A stretch of DNA of 64,000 nt. Source: Rachycentron canadum. Lineage: Eukaryota > Chordata > Actinopteri > Carangiformes > Rachycentridae. Below the pieces are notes generated by a model. That model saw only the letters and a list, made by a program, of their open reading frames with translations, was not told the DNA's origin and did no database searches. The DNA is taken from assembly GCA_038496675.1 (NCBI GenBank), contig CM076648.1, forward strand, positions 11,588,074 through 11,652,073, written 5' to 3'. This document shows positions 1 through 28,470 of this stretch, one piece after another. Each line of letters opens with the position of its first letter. Position 1 is the stretch's first letter. Position numbers and translations under genes: made by a program.

Positions 1-668
1 TGAGAGATGCACAAAACATCTGGAACGTTTGAGGTGGATGTAATGATGCAATCGTAAAAAAACACAGCGTCTTGGGAGAACTTTTCTCAACTTAAGGTCC
101 ATTTAAAAGCTTTTTCCACATCTCAGTTCACCTCTGTGATTAAAGTTATGGTTGTTTTCAAATATAAACAGAATTAGAATTGTTTACAATTAGAAATGTT
201 CCCTAAATGTAAATCAAATTGACTGCACATTCCAGGAGCAGCTCAAACTATCAACTGGACTTTGTTTCTTTAGTAATGTAGAGGCTATCTAGATGAATCA
301 ATGATAAAACATATCTCTCAGTCAGTTCTCCTTGTTAGTCAGTGCACATTTTTCCACACAATGGTTATGAAGGATAAGGATCAGTTGTCAGATATTGGGT
401 AATATCTCTCCTTCCAGCAGCAGCGTGTGTGAGGTCCAGTCATATCAGTGTGGCGTTGTCTACAGATTCACTTTAGTGATCTGCTGTGTTATCTGACACA
501 CGCCAAGCCACTACAAGCTGAATGTCACAAGTGTAAACATGCAACTGGTTACTGAAAGTCGGCCAACACAAACACCCAGCGCTGAAGTCACATGTGTTAT
601 TTGTTGAATGTAAAGATTTTGGGTTTCAATACTTACTCTGTGAGTGACTGGCTTTGTGTGTGTTACAG
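1..668 (+). other. scube2: scube2 intron (left end of window)
   Basis: No EGF-like or CUB coding segment was found in any frame here, so it is taken as the intron before the linker exon. Nothing else recognisable. Confidence 0.6.
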
Positions 669-13768
<13,100 letters not shown>

Positions 13769-14870
13769 GGAGGGTTCCCACAGTTTTCATATTTTTCATG
13801 ACAAACTTTACTTTACTAGATTAGATACTGGCCACAGTATCTGGTTTTTCCACTGGTTTTTCTTCTGTCAGAGCATTCAGTAGTTATCTGTTCTCACATG
13901 GAGTCATACTGAGTGGACCACACACTGAAAACACACTGATCCCGAGGGAGAAGTAAACAAGTCAAGCGAGTGAACTTTTAACTGGAGCTTTAAGAGGGAG
14001 AATATGATCAGTGAAGAGACAAAGACTAAAGATCTATATGAGTATCCTTAGGAAGTCAGGAAATCAGCATCTACTCCCTTTGTTTGGAAACATGTATTAA
14101 TTAGCAACAGAGAAACTGACTTTATACATCTCAGGACTTAAATCCATACTGGAAGTCTGTGTATTTCAATATGGCTAAATAGTGCCAATATGAGACTTTT
14201 ATTAATAGCATCATAATAAAAAACGAATACAGTAGCTAAGCAGATATACGCTGGCTGTCAGTGATACTGTATCTAGTTATAACATAGGCAACTCTCACAG
14301 TAGAGATGAGTTGTTGACAGAAATACTGCTAAATGTCACAAACAAATATAGCACAAGTGTTTTCTTGGGAAAATGAGCACTACTGAAGAAGTAGTGGGAT
14401 CACAAAAGCAATTATTCTGATGAATCTTTTGTATATGATGTAAAAAGTTTAGGTGAAATGCTAATGTTATGTAGCAACTACATACATTTTGGCAGAATAG
14501 CATTGCTGCTATTACTGTCGGCCGATGTATTTGATATCCCGAGGTGTCTAAATGAATGCTACAGTCCTGAAAAAAAACTTTTAACTTTCTAGAAAAAAAG
14601 TAGATTTTATGCATTCAAGACACATCAACTGCTTCAGCAAAATGACATCAGTAAGCATCAGTATATTTTGTATTATGAACTACCAAAGACAACCACCCAC
14701 TTCTGGAGTGAAGTGATTTGAGAAGCTGAACGATATAAGGTCAGAGTCCATGAAAACATCTGTAAAATAGAATTGAGCTATTCACCTGTTTTAGATGATA
14801 CATGTATGTATATTGTTTATGGTTTTGTACATCTAATATGCTGTAAATAAAGATAGGAAACTTATCTTGT
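13769..14870 (+). other. scube2: scube2 3' untranslated region
   Basis: AT-rich sequence from the stop codon to about 20 nt past the polyadenylation signal. No other signal as well placed was seen before it. The cleavage point is estimated. Confidence 0.65.
14846..14851 (+). terminator. scube2: scube2 polyadenylation signal AATAAA
   Basis: Canonical hexamer in ...GTAAATAAAGATAGG..., followed by a T/GT-rich stretch (TTATCTTGTGTTTTC), about 1.1 kb after the stop. Confidence 0.7.
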
Positions 14871-14903
14871 GTTTTCATTCTCCTGGTCCACTCTCATGCA
14901 TTT

Positions 14904-14914
14904 ACACACACACA

Positions 14915-14948
<34 letters not shown>
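14904..14948. repeat. (CA)n microsatellite
   Basis: About 22 CA units with a single T interruption at 14921, just downstream of the scube2 polyadenylation signal. Confidence 0.97.
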
Positions 14949-15127
14949 GTTAAACTTTAAATATACATGACAGTACTTGGATGAAAACATAGTTTAATTT
15001 TGACTGCACCTAAAGATGAAATATGAACAATTTGGCCAGATACACGCAATAGATATTAATGATTAAAGTCAACCACTACTCCATAACATATACCCAAAAG
15101 TGAAATTATTTTTGTTGGACTTACGTA

Positions 15128-15860
15128 CAATGGTGGGCGAAGTATTCGCCTTTAGTTAAAGTAGCAATTACGCCATATTAAAATATTTTCTTACAAGAAA
15201 AATCCTGCATTGAAAATGTTTTTATAGTAAAAATATTGCTAGCTAATTCTACCTTGTATGTTTTGATGTTGTTGAGGTGGAGCAAAGAAGATTATTGTTG
15301 TAACTCATTACTTTCTTAATTAATGTTATGTTCAATTATTTGTCCAAATCCCCAAAATATTCAAGTTATCATAATGTTAAGACAAAGAAAAGTCATTATT
15401 GTTTACAATTAAAAAGTCAGAACCACCAAAATTGTCAAAGTAGTTGCAGATTAACTTTAACGGTTTGTTTATTAATGGTTGTTTAGCTAATCAATAAATT
15501 GGCAAATCATTGCAGCTCTACAAATTACTATTTGAGATTGAGATTGAAAGTATTGATATACTGTTACACAGTTTAATCTATAACAAAGTGTCATGTGTTG
15601 AATGGAAAATATTAGCCTGTAAAATTATGTGTAACAAAAGCTGTCAAATATATTGTCACTGTTTAAATACTGGGTACAGTGGATTAACATGGCTTTGGTG
15701 GAAGTAATCATATCCTTTTTTTTGACAAAAAAAAAAGTGCATAATACAACATAATAAAAATACTCATCTTAAGTAAAAGTGCTTCATTATTGTCAACAAA
15801 ATGCACTACAAATAAAATAGAATGAGTAAAATTCTTTACTGGACAGAATGGACCCTTTCA
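15128..15860 (+). repeat. Degenerate AAGTA-rich teleost repeat, copy 1
   Basis: Blocks such as GGTGG-CGAAGTATT, AAATCCTGCATTGAAAA, GTTTAATCTATAACAAAGTG and AGTAAAAGTGCTTCATTAT correspond to a non-coding fish repeat of which three more copies occur in the window (17908-18325, 27240-27560, 39525-39610). Confidence 0.6.
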
Positions 15861-15888
15861 GAGTTATATACTGTTTATTACATTACAT

Positions 15889-16395
15889 ACAGGTGAATCT
15901 CATCAAATTGTGGCAAGACTTGTGGAAAAGCTCTTTTATTTTCATAATTTAATTTAGAAAGTAAAATTTTCATATATTGTAAATTAATTTCACAATTAAA
16001 TATTTCAAGGTTTTTTTGTTTTAATTTTGATAATTATCCAGTATCTCAAAATGGTAATATCAGTAATATCATGTTCAGCTAAACAGTAGTCATTTTGGCA
16101 CCATGGGCAGGTGATAAGTCCTGCTGGAACAGGAAATAGACTAATGGACGAATATTAAGCCTGTCAGCAGACAGAGGCATGAAGGACTCTCCTGGTAGAT
16201 AGCTGTGTTGACTGTGGACTTGATCAAACACAGTGGACCAACACCAGCAGATGCCGTGGCCCCAAATCATCGCAGATTGAAGGAACGTCATACTGGAGTT
16301 AAAGCTACTTGGACTCTGAACCTTTCCACTCTTGAGTCCTTGGTTTCCACATGAAGCGCAAAGTCTAGACTTAAACTTTGCAGTGAATAAGAATG
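15889..16395 (-). mobile_element. Tc1/mariner-type transposon fossil
   Basis: On the minus strand the stretch 16079-16300 reads LPLSADR-like text followed by FQQDLSPAHGAK near 16095-16130, which fits the second catalytic Asp block of Tc1-type DDE transposases. Frame is broken and only part of the catalytic region remains. The flank 15889-16080 resembles the terminal region of the same element family. The opposite end is missing. Inactive. Confidence 0.75.
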
Positions 16396-16860
16396 GAAGG
16401 TAATTTTGAAGAAGGAAAATTTAAATTACTAAATAATTTGTGGCCCCCAAGAAACCACTGAGCCGTATATTATCACAGTAAGTTTAAACATTTGCTGGAA
16501 GTCATTACTTCTATTACTAACTACAACAACACACTTGTGACTACTTTAACAATGGACATCTGACTCCCACAACCATAACAAAACATGAATAACATTAAGC
16601 CTAAAAACAGCATTAATAAAACAATAAGTCTTTGGTCTTGAAACCGTCAATAGTCAAAGTGACAACACCCTCCAGTCACTACAATATTAATGAGTTACAA
16701 TCAATTTAATACTTAACAATACAATTTGTTGTGTATTATGTTTTTACTACTTATGTATTTTCTATTACTGCTCATATATAACAAGGGGATAATATTTATT
16801 ATACAACCCATGTATTGTTGTCTCTTCCTATCAAACTGTGCTCTACCACCGTATTTAACT

Positions 16861-17334
16861 TTTGGTCCTCTTGTTGTCCGCGGGCCGTGGTTTGGTGATC
16901 AATAATGTCAAACCACGGGGTGCGTTCGTTTTAAACTTCAGGTACTTACCCGGTCTCCAACAAGGGCGGAGTATAGAGCCGCTTGTATGGGTTTTCCAAA
17001 GTCTTCCCAAAATTCATCCAAACGAATCGATTAATCAATACGTAACTAATAAAAAAAATACGTAATAAAAATCTCATCTGGTCGGTTACACGTGACATTG
17101 TCCGACATTTCACCGCCGTGTGTCTTCAACCGGCGCGGGCCTGTGCACTGAAGCGACCGTTACACCCGGAAACTACAAGTCAGCTGCTCGGAAGCTGAGG
17201 GTGTTTATCGTTGGTTGGCTAAAGCTGTCGGTGCTAAAGACTGTAAACTGCTGGGGTTGTTGTTTTTTTTTTTTTTAATCAAACAACAGGACCGCTGTTG
17301 TTTTGGGCATAAAAACCTGTGGCAGGCCGTGAAG
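16861..17334 (+). promoter_or_regulatory. tmem9b: tmem9b promoter and 5' untranslated region
   Basis: CpG content rises sharply against the AT-rich flanks (CCGCGGGCCG, CACCGCCGTG, ACCGGCGCGGGCC, CCCGGAAAC). A CACGTG E-box lies at 17089-17094 and an ETS-like CCGGAA at about 17167. No upstream ATG continues in frame into the coding start. The exact start of transcription cannot be told. Confidence 0.6.
17089..17096 (-). promoter_or_regulatory. E-box, CLEAR-like (GTCACGTG on minus strand)
   Basis: CACGTGAC about 240 bp before the tmem9b start codon. It matches 8 of the 10 positions of the palindromic GTCACGTGAC motif bound by TFEB/MiT factors at lysosomal genes. TMEM9B is a lysosomal protein, so the site is plausible; binding is inference. 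Confidence 0.4.
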
Positions 17335-21660
<4,326 letters not shown>

Positions 21661-22060
21661 ACTACCCTGTGAGCAAAAGTTACTGGTGAAGCAAAAAAAT
21701 ACAAAAAAAAAAAAAAAACCATTAAAAAAAACACTGTGAAGAGCCCCCAATTTATATCACCCTCTTTCTCTCATTTGTGGTTTTTATTTCATCAAGTGAT
21801 GCTTCTGAGGTGAGCACGGTGAAGAAGCCCCTGGCAGATGGGGGGGTGGGAGCTGGGAACTCTTATTTAGTCTGCAGGCAGCACAAGAGATTACAGTGAA
21901 TTAATTTGTTGTTTTTTTTTTTTTTTTTTTTTTTTTGCACAATCGTTACTGAAAAGTCTTGAATAACAGTTATGAAAGCAGAATTTACTCTCTGCCCCCT
22001 GTCCAGTTTGCAGAAGTGCCAAGTCAACAGAGAATTTGCAGTGAAAAATTTGACAAGACT

Positions 22061-22066
22061 AATAAA
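22061..22066 (+). terminator. tmem9b: Possible proximal tmem9b polyadenylation signal
   Basis: AATAAA about 400 nt after the stop; would give a short 3'UTR. Confidence 0.4.
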
Positions 22067-22848
22067 GATGCAAGATAAATTTTATAACATTCTCTCCCTC
22101 TCTCTGGCCTCTGTCAGATGGAGTCCCATCGGTCCAAAGCTGACCAGTCTTTTTACAAGCCAATCTGGCTTTCAGAATTAAACATCCAGATGTTGGTTGG
22201 TGCCACTTATCATGGCTGGATAACTGTCCTCCTGGCTGCAGTAATGATCTCTTAGCATGTAGCTGGTGGGTATTTTCCACCTAAAAATGAATATAACTTG
22301 GAACTACTGCTCTCACCACAGGAGAAAGGAGCTAGTGTAAAATATAGATCCTTCAGCCTTCTTTGAAAATGCATGTTTTATAGTAAATCTTTTATAAATG
22401 TTTTCAATCCTCAATTCCTACCATTATGTTTAATGTCTGATAACTGGTGTGAAATCCATCATTTAATGCATTACATTAAATTTGATGTTTTAAAGTAGTT
22501 TCACGGACCTTGCTACAGAAATTGATGCAATTCATTGCTGATGTCATAGTAAATGTAGCTGTGCTATTGATCCTCATCTGTTAAAGGCCCTATTGAAAAG
22601 TCAGGGTCTCTCTTCAACTGCCTAAACAAATCTAATGTAATATCTTTGATTTTGTCACTTCTTAGTGCTCGGTTCAACACCAGTTCCATAATTGAAGCAT
22701 TTGGTGTGACGGCAGCGTGGTGTTTCTCTGAGCACAAAGAAGTTTAGTTTGTGAATAGTGGGGCTGTGTACATGAGCAGAGTGGAAAATGGTTGGGAGAT
22801 ATTTGAAAGTGTTCTTAACTATTGTATATGTGATACCTTTAACTTTGA

Positions 22849-22854
22849 AATAAA
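22849..22854 (+). terminator. tmem9b: Possible distal tmem9b polyadenylation signal
   Basis: AATAAA in TTGAAATAAATTTATG followed by T/GT-rich sequence (ATATTTGTGATTCTTG), about 1.19 kb after the stop. Confidence 0.5.
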
Positions 22855-23539
22855 TTTATGTAATATTTGTGATTCTTGCATTTGCACTTCTTCCTGCTTT
22901 ACATCTGCTGCCGACCAAACCAGCGACCTTTCTTTCGGGTGGAGGCACTTTATTTTACAGGGCATCAACATGTGGCAAAAATACGGGGGACATCACTATT
23001 TCTTGTTTCTGACTATGCTTTTGTGGTTAATATTACCAGTATTACAAATGTAGTTAATGACTCATCGCCACACACAAGCCTCAGGCTCTCTGGGGGCCTG
23101 GGATGTCCCCTTGGGATGGCACAGAATACTTTTTGGCTGAGTAAACCCCCTTTTTGATGATTCCTGCTCACTGTTTCAGCAACAGTTTTCTGATCTGAAA
23201 CAGTTTGACACTAAAAACACTCAGTAGGGTCTCAGCTCTGCACTGTCACGTAGCTGTTTTCTATTTTTACCATCTTAAGCATCTTAAGTAACTCCAGCTA
23301 CTGTCTCACACGTGCTTGCTAGTTCCAGCATATTGAGACAGAGATTCAGTGATAACTACTCAGAAACATCTGGAAACCTCTGGCAAAGGGCCCGTTTAAA
23401 GTCGTCACTGTAACCGAGTGCATCTATTAAACAACCTGTCTGATCATTTGATGAGCCCCTTCTCTCATCTGTCTCATTGAACTCAGTGCTTTCCATACAG
23501 CTGCGTCATCATTTCCTGTGCAGTCCTCTTTTCCCTCTC

Positions 23540-23708
23540 CCCCCCCTCTCGTTGCAGTTATACGTAGGAGACTTTTTCCGCAAGAAAAAAAAAAAAAAAC
23601 AACAAAAAAAAAAAACTTCAGTTTTCAGTTTGCACAGACAGACAGCGACACGGGCTCCGCGCAAGAATGGACCTCTGAGCAAACACTGCACCAGCAAAGA
23701 CAGACAGG
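23540..23708 (+). promoter_or_regulatory. Candidate dennd2b non-coding first exon A
   Basis: A CpG-containing stretch (GACACGGGCTCCGCGCAAG) ends at a good donor, GACAG|GTAGGC at 23708. There is no clear coding frame. Its placement upstream of dennd2b on the same strand makes a 5'UTR exon possible; unproven. Confidence 0.25.
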
Positions 23709-24183
23709 TAGGCTCTTTGTTCCTGCTCATGAAATGTCCAACTCTGAAACCACTTCTTTGACCTTTTTAACCAACTTGAAGCCACAGTATTTGCAGCATC
23801 TTTAGGTGGTTGTGTTCATAGGAAAGGAAAAAAAGCCCCTTTGTGTCTGTTTTGTTGTCTGTGTTTGTTGACACGGTTTACGTGGCTGAGCTTTATGTTA
23901 TTCATAAACGCTGGCTTTGGTCGATTTTAGCCAACAGTTTAATCCACTGTTTGATGATTAGGTGGGAAAAGCAGCTCTTCTCATCTGTGGAGCTGCAGTT
24001 ACAGAGAGCGGCCGACAGGCGGCGCCTCAGCCTTTGAATTTGACCTCAAAGAAATCAGTGTATTTTGCAGCTTTCGCTCTTTGTTGATAAACTTCCCTGC
24101 GTTTACTTTTTCCTTCATGTCACAGCAAGTTTCACTTCGCTTATTTTAGCGCTTATGAGACATTTTTCCCACACTCACTCTCT

Positions 24184-24204
24184 CACACACACACACACAC
24201 ACAC
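24184..24204. repeat. (CA)n microsatellite
   Basis: About 10 CA units. Confidence 0.9.
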
Positions 24205-24842
24205 TCAGGTCTCATGCACATAAACTTCACTGTATGAAACATTACACCATCACATTATATTTGTCTTCAAGGTTCACTGGACAGATGTTGTGGCTGCTGT
24301 GTGGTGAAAAGCTAAAATGTGACCAGATAAAGCATTGTCCTTGAGTTAAACTTGGCTCCTCTAGCACAGCATGTTGAGAAACTGTTGGCAGCAGCTATTC
24401 AAAGTATTTTTAGTAACCAGTAAGATGCTGTTTACTTGATTCTGAGTGAACAATGAAACTTTCAGAAAAAATCATTTCATCATCATTTCATTTCAAATTA
24501 TCCTGTGATTCATTTGAGAATGACCAGGTTGAACTGATTGTGGAATGAATCATATCATGATTCTTTTCACTTTATTACCCTTATAAAATGTCTTTAATCA
24601 CTCTGTGAATGATATGTATGGCTACAAAAATTACAACAACAAAGAACACACTCATCCTTGGTGAGAAATACACATAAGGTCAGTGGTATTTAAATGTAGT
24701 TCATTGTCTAATGTGATGGATGTGATAGATGGATTTTTATTGATTTCTCTATGGCATTTCTCTATTGACTGAAAAATGGAGTATGGAGTAAAAAAAATTC
24801 TGACATTAACAACTGGTTTTGTTTGTGACTTGGACTGTAAAC

Positions 24843-25003
24843 GTTTTACAGTGAGACAATCACTTTAGATTCCAGGTTGTTCTCTTTGATCAAGAAGAGA
24901 AAAAGTCACTTTTGCAGGGAATGTTTTACAGTGAAACGATGAATAATCAGCTTGGATTCCAGGTTGTTTTCCATGAGCAACAAGAGAAAAAGTCATTGTG
25001 AAA
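24843..25003. repeat. Divergent tandem duplication, about 80-bp unit
   Basis: Two copies (24843-24922, 24923-25003) share GTTTTACAGTGA-AC-AT, GATTCCAGGTTGTT and AAGAGAAAAAGTCA in order, with substitutions between. Confidence 0.85.
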
Positions 25004-26510
25004 AGAAAAGGTTGTCTTTACCAGAAAAGCTGGTAAAGTCTTCCCTGTCAGTGATGCCAGGCTGTATCTCAGTCCCATGAGCAGAAGTGTTGACTAGACA
25101 CGTCAGCCTGACTCATCTTAATCCTGAATTTTCAGAGCTGCCTTGGGTCTGTTTCTGAAACCAATGTGGTGTTTATTACTCTACAAGTATCTATATATAT
25201 ATATCCTTAAAAAACAGGAGCAGAGAATTGTGCACTGACCTTGGCTTTTTTTTTTTTTTTTTTTTTACTGTTCTCTTCTCAAACGGTTTCAATATTTCTA
25301 TGCTTTTCTCGACTCCTCGAACCTGTGGAATGTGCAGAAGCTGAGAGAAAATATCTAAGATCAATCTTTGGAGCGTAGGTGGCAAAAGCCCCACAGAGCT
25401 GTGGAATAATCCCCCTGAATGTCTGAGGATTTGGGATTCACAGTGGATCCTTGACAAACACACACATGGTTTAGTGATTTTACATGAGATAATAAACATT
25501 TACTCCCTTGTGAATGCAGGTTTAGCAGGTGAATAGTCATGAGAATGGGAAAGACAGCACCAGAGCTCTGTGGTCAGTCCTGAAGCTTTTGAAATATTGT
25601 ATATGATGTTTCTTTGAGGGTTGCATGGCTATGTAATAAAGAATGTATTGCGAGTATATGGTTGGAACAGATGAATGTTATGTTTTGATTTTAACTTTGT
25701 TTGATGCTGGCGTGTCATGCAAGAGGAGGATGTGGCTTTTAATGAGAAACCCAGATGGCAAAGTGATCAATGGAACAATGAATTCCTCAAGTTTAAGCTT
25801 AGGTTACGTTCTGGTAAAACATCCCACACAAAAGGAATCGGTGCCTCTGTGTTTTGTGCTCAGACACACAGTGAGGATCTGCGGTGTTTTCAGGAAGGAC
25901 AATCTTTATGGGACCTTGCTGAGTTTTGAGTGGTTCTCTGAGAAAAGCTGCACATTGGTGGAGCAGTAGGTTTCCTGCTGACTGCTGATGTTACGAACTG
26001 TGATAACGGATGTCTGGGTTTTGTGACTTCCTCTGTTCCCAAGTCTGTGGGATGATAAGACAGCCCAAGAGACGTAAGAAAAGTAGGTTTTATGGATGCG
26101 CAGTGCTATAACATTTGGTGTAAAGATGTTACTTGAAGGAGCATAGACAGACAACCACGAATGGAAAAAGGATTGTCCACTTTTATAAGGTTTTTGATGG
26201 GGTTGCTTGAAATAAGTGGAAGCTCTTTTAATCTTCCAATGTTGATGCTGATAGTTCAACTTTGACCTTGGACAAAGCAATTGTAGCTGACAAAGCCACT
26301 TGAGATTCACCTATGTACTTGGTTTCAATATGTTTTGTTTCTGTTTGATCAGATGATACACTCAGGAGCATCTGAAGGATAGCTAAAAAAAAATCTGCTA
26401 TTCATTTTTTTTACATCTTAGGTCTTGTTTTTTTCTTTAAAGCACTGTGATATATGACCTAAAGGGATGGTATATACATAAATTTCAGTCATATACCTCT
26501 ATTTTACTAA

Positions 26511-26865
26511 GACCAGACGGACATTGCATTCAGAAAGTCTTCAGAGTCCTTCAATGTGATTACACTTTGTTATATTACAGTCTTATGCTGAAAGAAAACA
26601 GTAATTTCCCCTCATGAATGTACTCTCAATACCCTGTAATGACAAAGTGAAAACAAGGTCTTAGAAATGTATTCAAAAGGAAATGTCACATTGACTTAAG
26701 TATTCAGACTATTTGCTATGACACATGTAATTTAGTTAAGGTGCCTCACATTTCTCCTGATCATCTGAGATGTTTCTACACCTTGACTGGAGTCCACCTG
26801 TGGTAAATTCAGCTGATTGGACATGAATTGGAAAGATACACACATGTGTTTACAGTAGCCATTTA
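26511..26865 (+). mobile_element. Tc1-type transposon terminal fragment, no transposase
   Basis: GCATTCAGAAAGTCTTCAGA, ATTACACTTTGTTATATTAC, ATACCCTGTAATGACAAAGT, TTAAGTATTCAGACTATTTG, TTTCTACACCTTGACTGGAG and GTCCACCTGTGGTAAATTCA follow the order of the terminal region of a Tc1 family I recognise from many fish genomes. No transposase text is left. A fossil or internally deleted copy. Confidence 0.75.
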
Positions 26866-27239
26866 TCTTTGCTGACCTCTAACCTTGCTGCAGTGATGTA
26901 CAGGTTTACAGCACTGTCAGAGTCGGTACAGGTGCAACAAGACTCAGTGATACAGAGTCTTAGTTAGTGACTCTTTAAGTCATGTATCGATGGGTTTACT
27001 TAAGTATCATCATATCAGTGTTACTTTGTACTTCACTATATGTTTGAATTTATCTGACAGCTGAAAACCTATTTCTTTGCAGAAGAAGATTTTACAGTAT
27101 CACTGTTTTATATGTTTTATAGGATTTTAAAGATTAAACCATGCTCCCAACTACTATCCCAGCTATGGCATTACATTGCAGTTTACATGTAAATGTATCA
27201 GTAAAAATAATACAAAAATAACATTTATGATAATATATG

Positions 27240-27560
27240 GTCATTTTCTTCTGTACTAGTGTACTTCTACTTACTTGAGAAAATAAGTATTCACTCAAGT
27301 ATTATAATGAAACACAATTAATACTATTTACTACTCATGTGTTTTCTTTTTACGCTGTACACCATACTCCTGTACTCCTACTGTACTACGTTTCAGAGGA
27401 AAATATTGCACTTTTTTACTCCACTGCACTTATCTGATAGTTACATCTAGCTATATGAAACAAAAATCATAGCATAATTTTATAAAATATATGGTTATAT
27501 TGCATAGATGAAACTACCCTACAGTATGTAAAATAATGTAAAATTAGCCTCCATCTACAA
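27240..27560 (-). repeat. AAGTA-rich teleost repeat, copy 3 (reverse)
   Basis: Reverse-complement signatures TACTTCTACTTACTTGAG, CTACGTTTCAGAGGAAAATA and TTTTTTACTCCACTGCACTT belong to the family at 15128 and 17908. Confidence 0.65.
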
Positions 27561-27574
27561 CATAATCAAATTAA

Positions 27575-27700
27575 TCAAATCAAATTTTATTTATAGAGCG
27601 CCAAATCATAACAAAATTACCTCAAGGCACTTTACATATCAAGCAGGTCTAGACCAAAGTCTTTATAGACTTATTTAAATGGACCCAACCAATCCCACTA
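27575..27700 (-). repeat. Teleost retroposon-type tail (reverse)
   Basis: CAAATTTTATTTATAGAGCG, CCTCAAGGCACTTTACATAT and AGCAGGTCTAGACC are the reverse complement of the family seen at 13424-13512. Confidence 0.7.
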
Positions 27701-28089
27701 AACACTACATGTAATGTAATATACTGCCTCTACTGCATAATCACTATTTATTAGTATATTATTCTGATAATACTTTAGTTAGACACTGACTGTGTTCTGC
27801 ATTGGTAAATTCCATTGGCAAAGTAACTGAAGCTGATACAAATAAATGCAAAATAAAAAAAATAAAAAAAAGGAAATAGTCAAGTAAAGTAGAAGCATTT
27901 GGGTAAATGTAGTTAGTTATTTTCTGTCACTTGCTGCCCGGTCACACATTCATGTCTGACAGATGATGACATGTTTGTGTGGGTGAACTGTGTTCCCACT
28001 GACCGGTGGAGGATTTTCACGATGGACAATGTGTCGCAACATGTTTTTTTTTTTTTTTCCAGCAGCAACTCGTGAATATTCATCCAAAC

Positions 28090-28470
28090 TCCTCAGCCCA
28101 TCGTGACAATAAACAAGGGGCGAGAGGCTGAATGCCTGTCTGAGGAGGGAGGGAGGGAGGGGGCAAATCCCAACAAAAGTGAGGGTGGGGGGGGGGGCAA
28201 ACAACCCGTTTCCATGGAAACAAGTCCTGCCTCCCACTCTGCAGCAGCAGCCTCTAAGAGGGGAGGCAGTTTTTTTTCCCCCATTTTTTTTTTTTTTCGG
28301 TTTTGGTTGGAAAGACATGAGTCGGAGTTTATTGAGAAGGGCAGGTATCCGGCAAAACCAGCCAAAGTTTTTCAAGGCGTAAACGAAACCGGATTTGTGC
28401 GACGCAAAGGGATTATAATCTCAAAATGTCAGCCGCCATGGATGTGAGGAGAAACTCGGAGGTAAAAGAA
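28090..28470 (+). promoter_or_regulatory. Candidate dennd2b promoter and first exon B
   Basis: CpG-rich relative to flanks, with a G-rich block (GAGGGAGGGAGGGAGGGGG), CCATGGAAACAAG, and an exon-like end at CTCGGAG|GTAAAA (28461). ATGTCAGCCGCCATGG at 28425 opens only a 12-codon frame to that donor and is out of frame with the known coding start if joined to 36803, so it would act as an upstream ORF. Assigned to dennd2b by position and strand only. Confidence 0.4.

Larger units (their letters stand above)
14871..16860. other. Spacer between scube2 and tmem9b
   Basis: No gene seen. It holds a CA microsatellite, a decayed AAGTA-rich repeat and a Tc1-like fossil. In human NRIP3 lies in this interval; no matching coding exon was recognised here. 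Confidence 0.7.
21661..22875 (+). other. tmem9b: tmem9b 3' untranslated region
   Basis: About 1.2 kb from the stop codon to just past the second AATAAA. It contains poly(A) at about 21703-21718 and a poly(T) run at about 21911-21936. Confidence 0.5.

Noticed and set aside
22876..23157. 93- and 100-residue ORFs after the tmem9b 3'UTR as a small gene
   Set aside because: No recognised family and no splice or start context; might be checked against akip1 or c11orf16 but shows no visible similarity.
25643..25969. 108-residue and 70-residue overlapping ORFs
   Set aside because: No recognisable domain, no splice or promoter context, and typical chance open frames in non-coding sequence.
27950..28447. 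Reverse-strand ORFs of 141 and 90 residues over the G-rich block
   Set aside because: Low-complexity proline/serine text produced by the antisense of a G- and A-rich promoter region.
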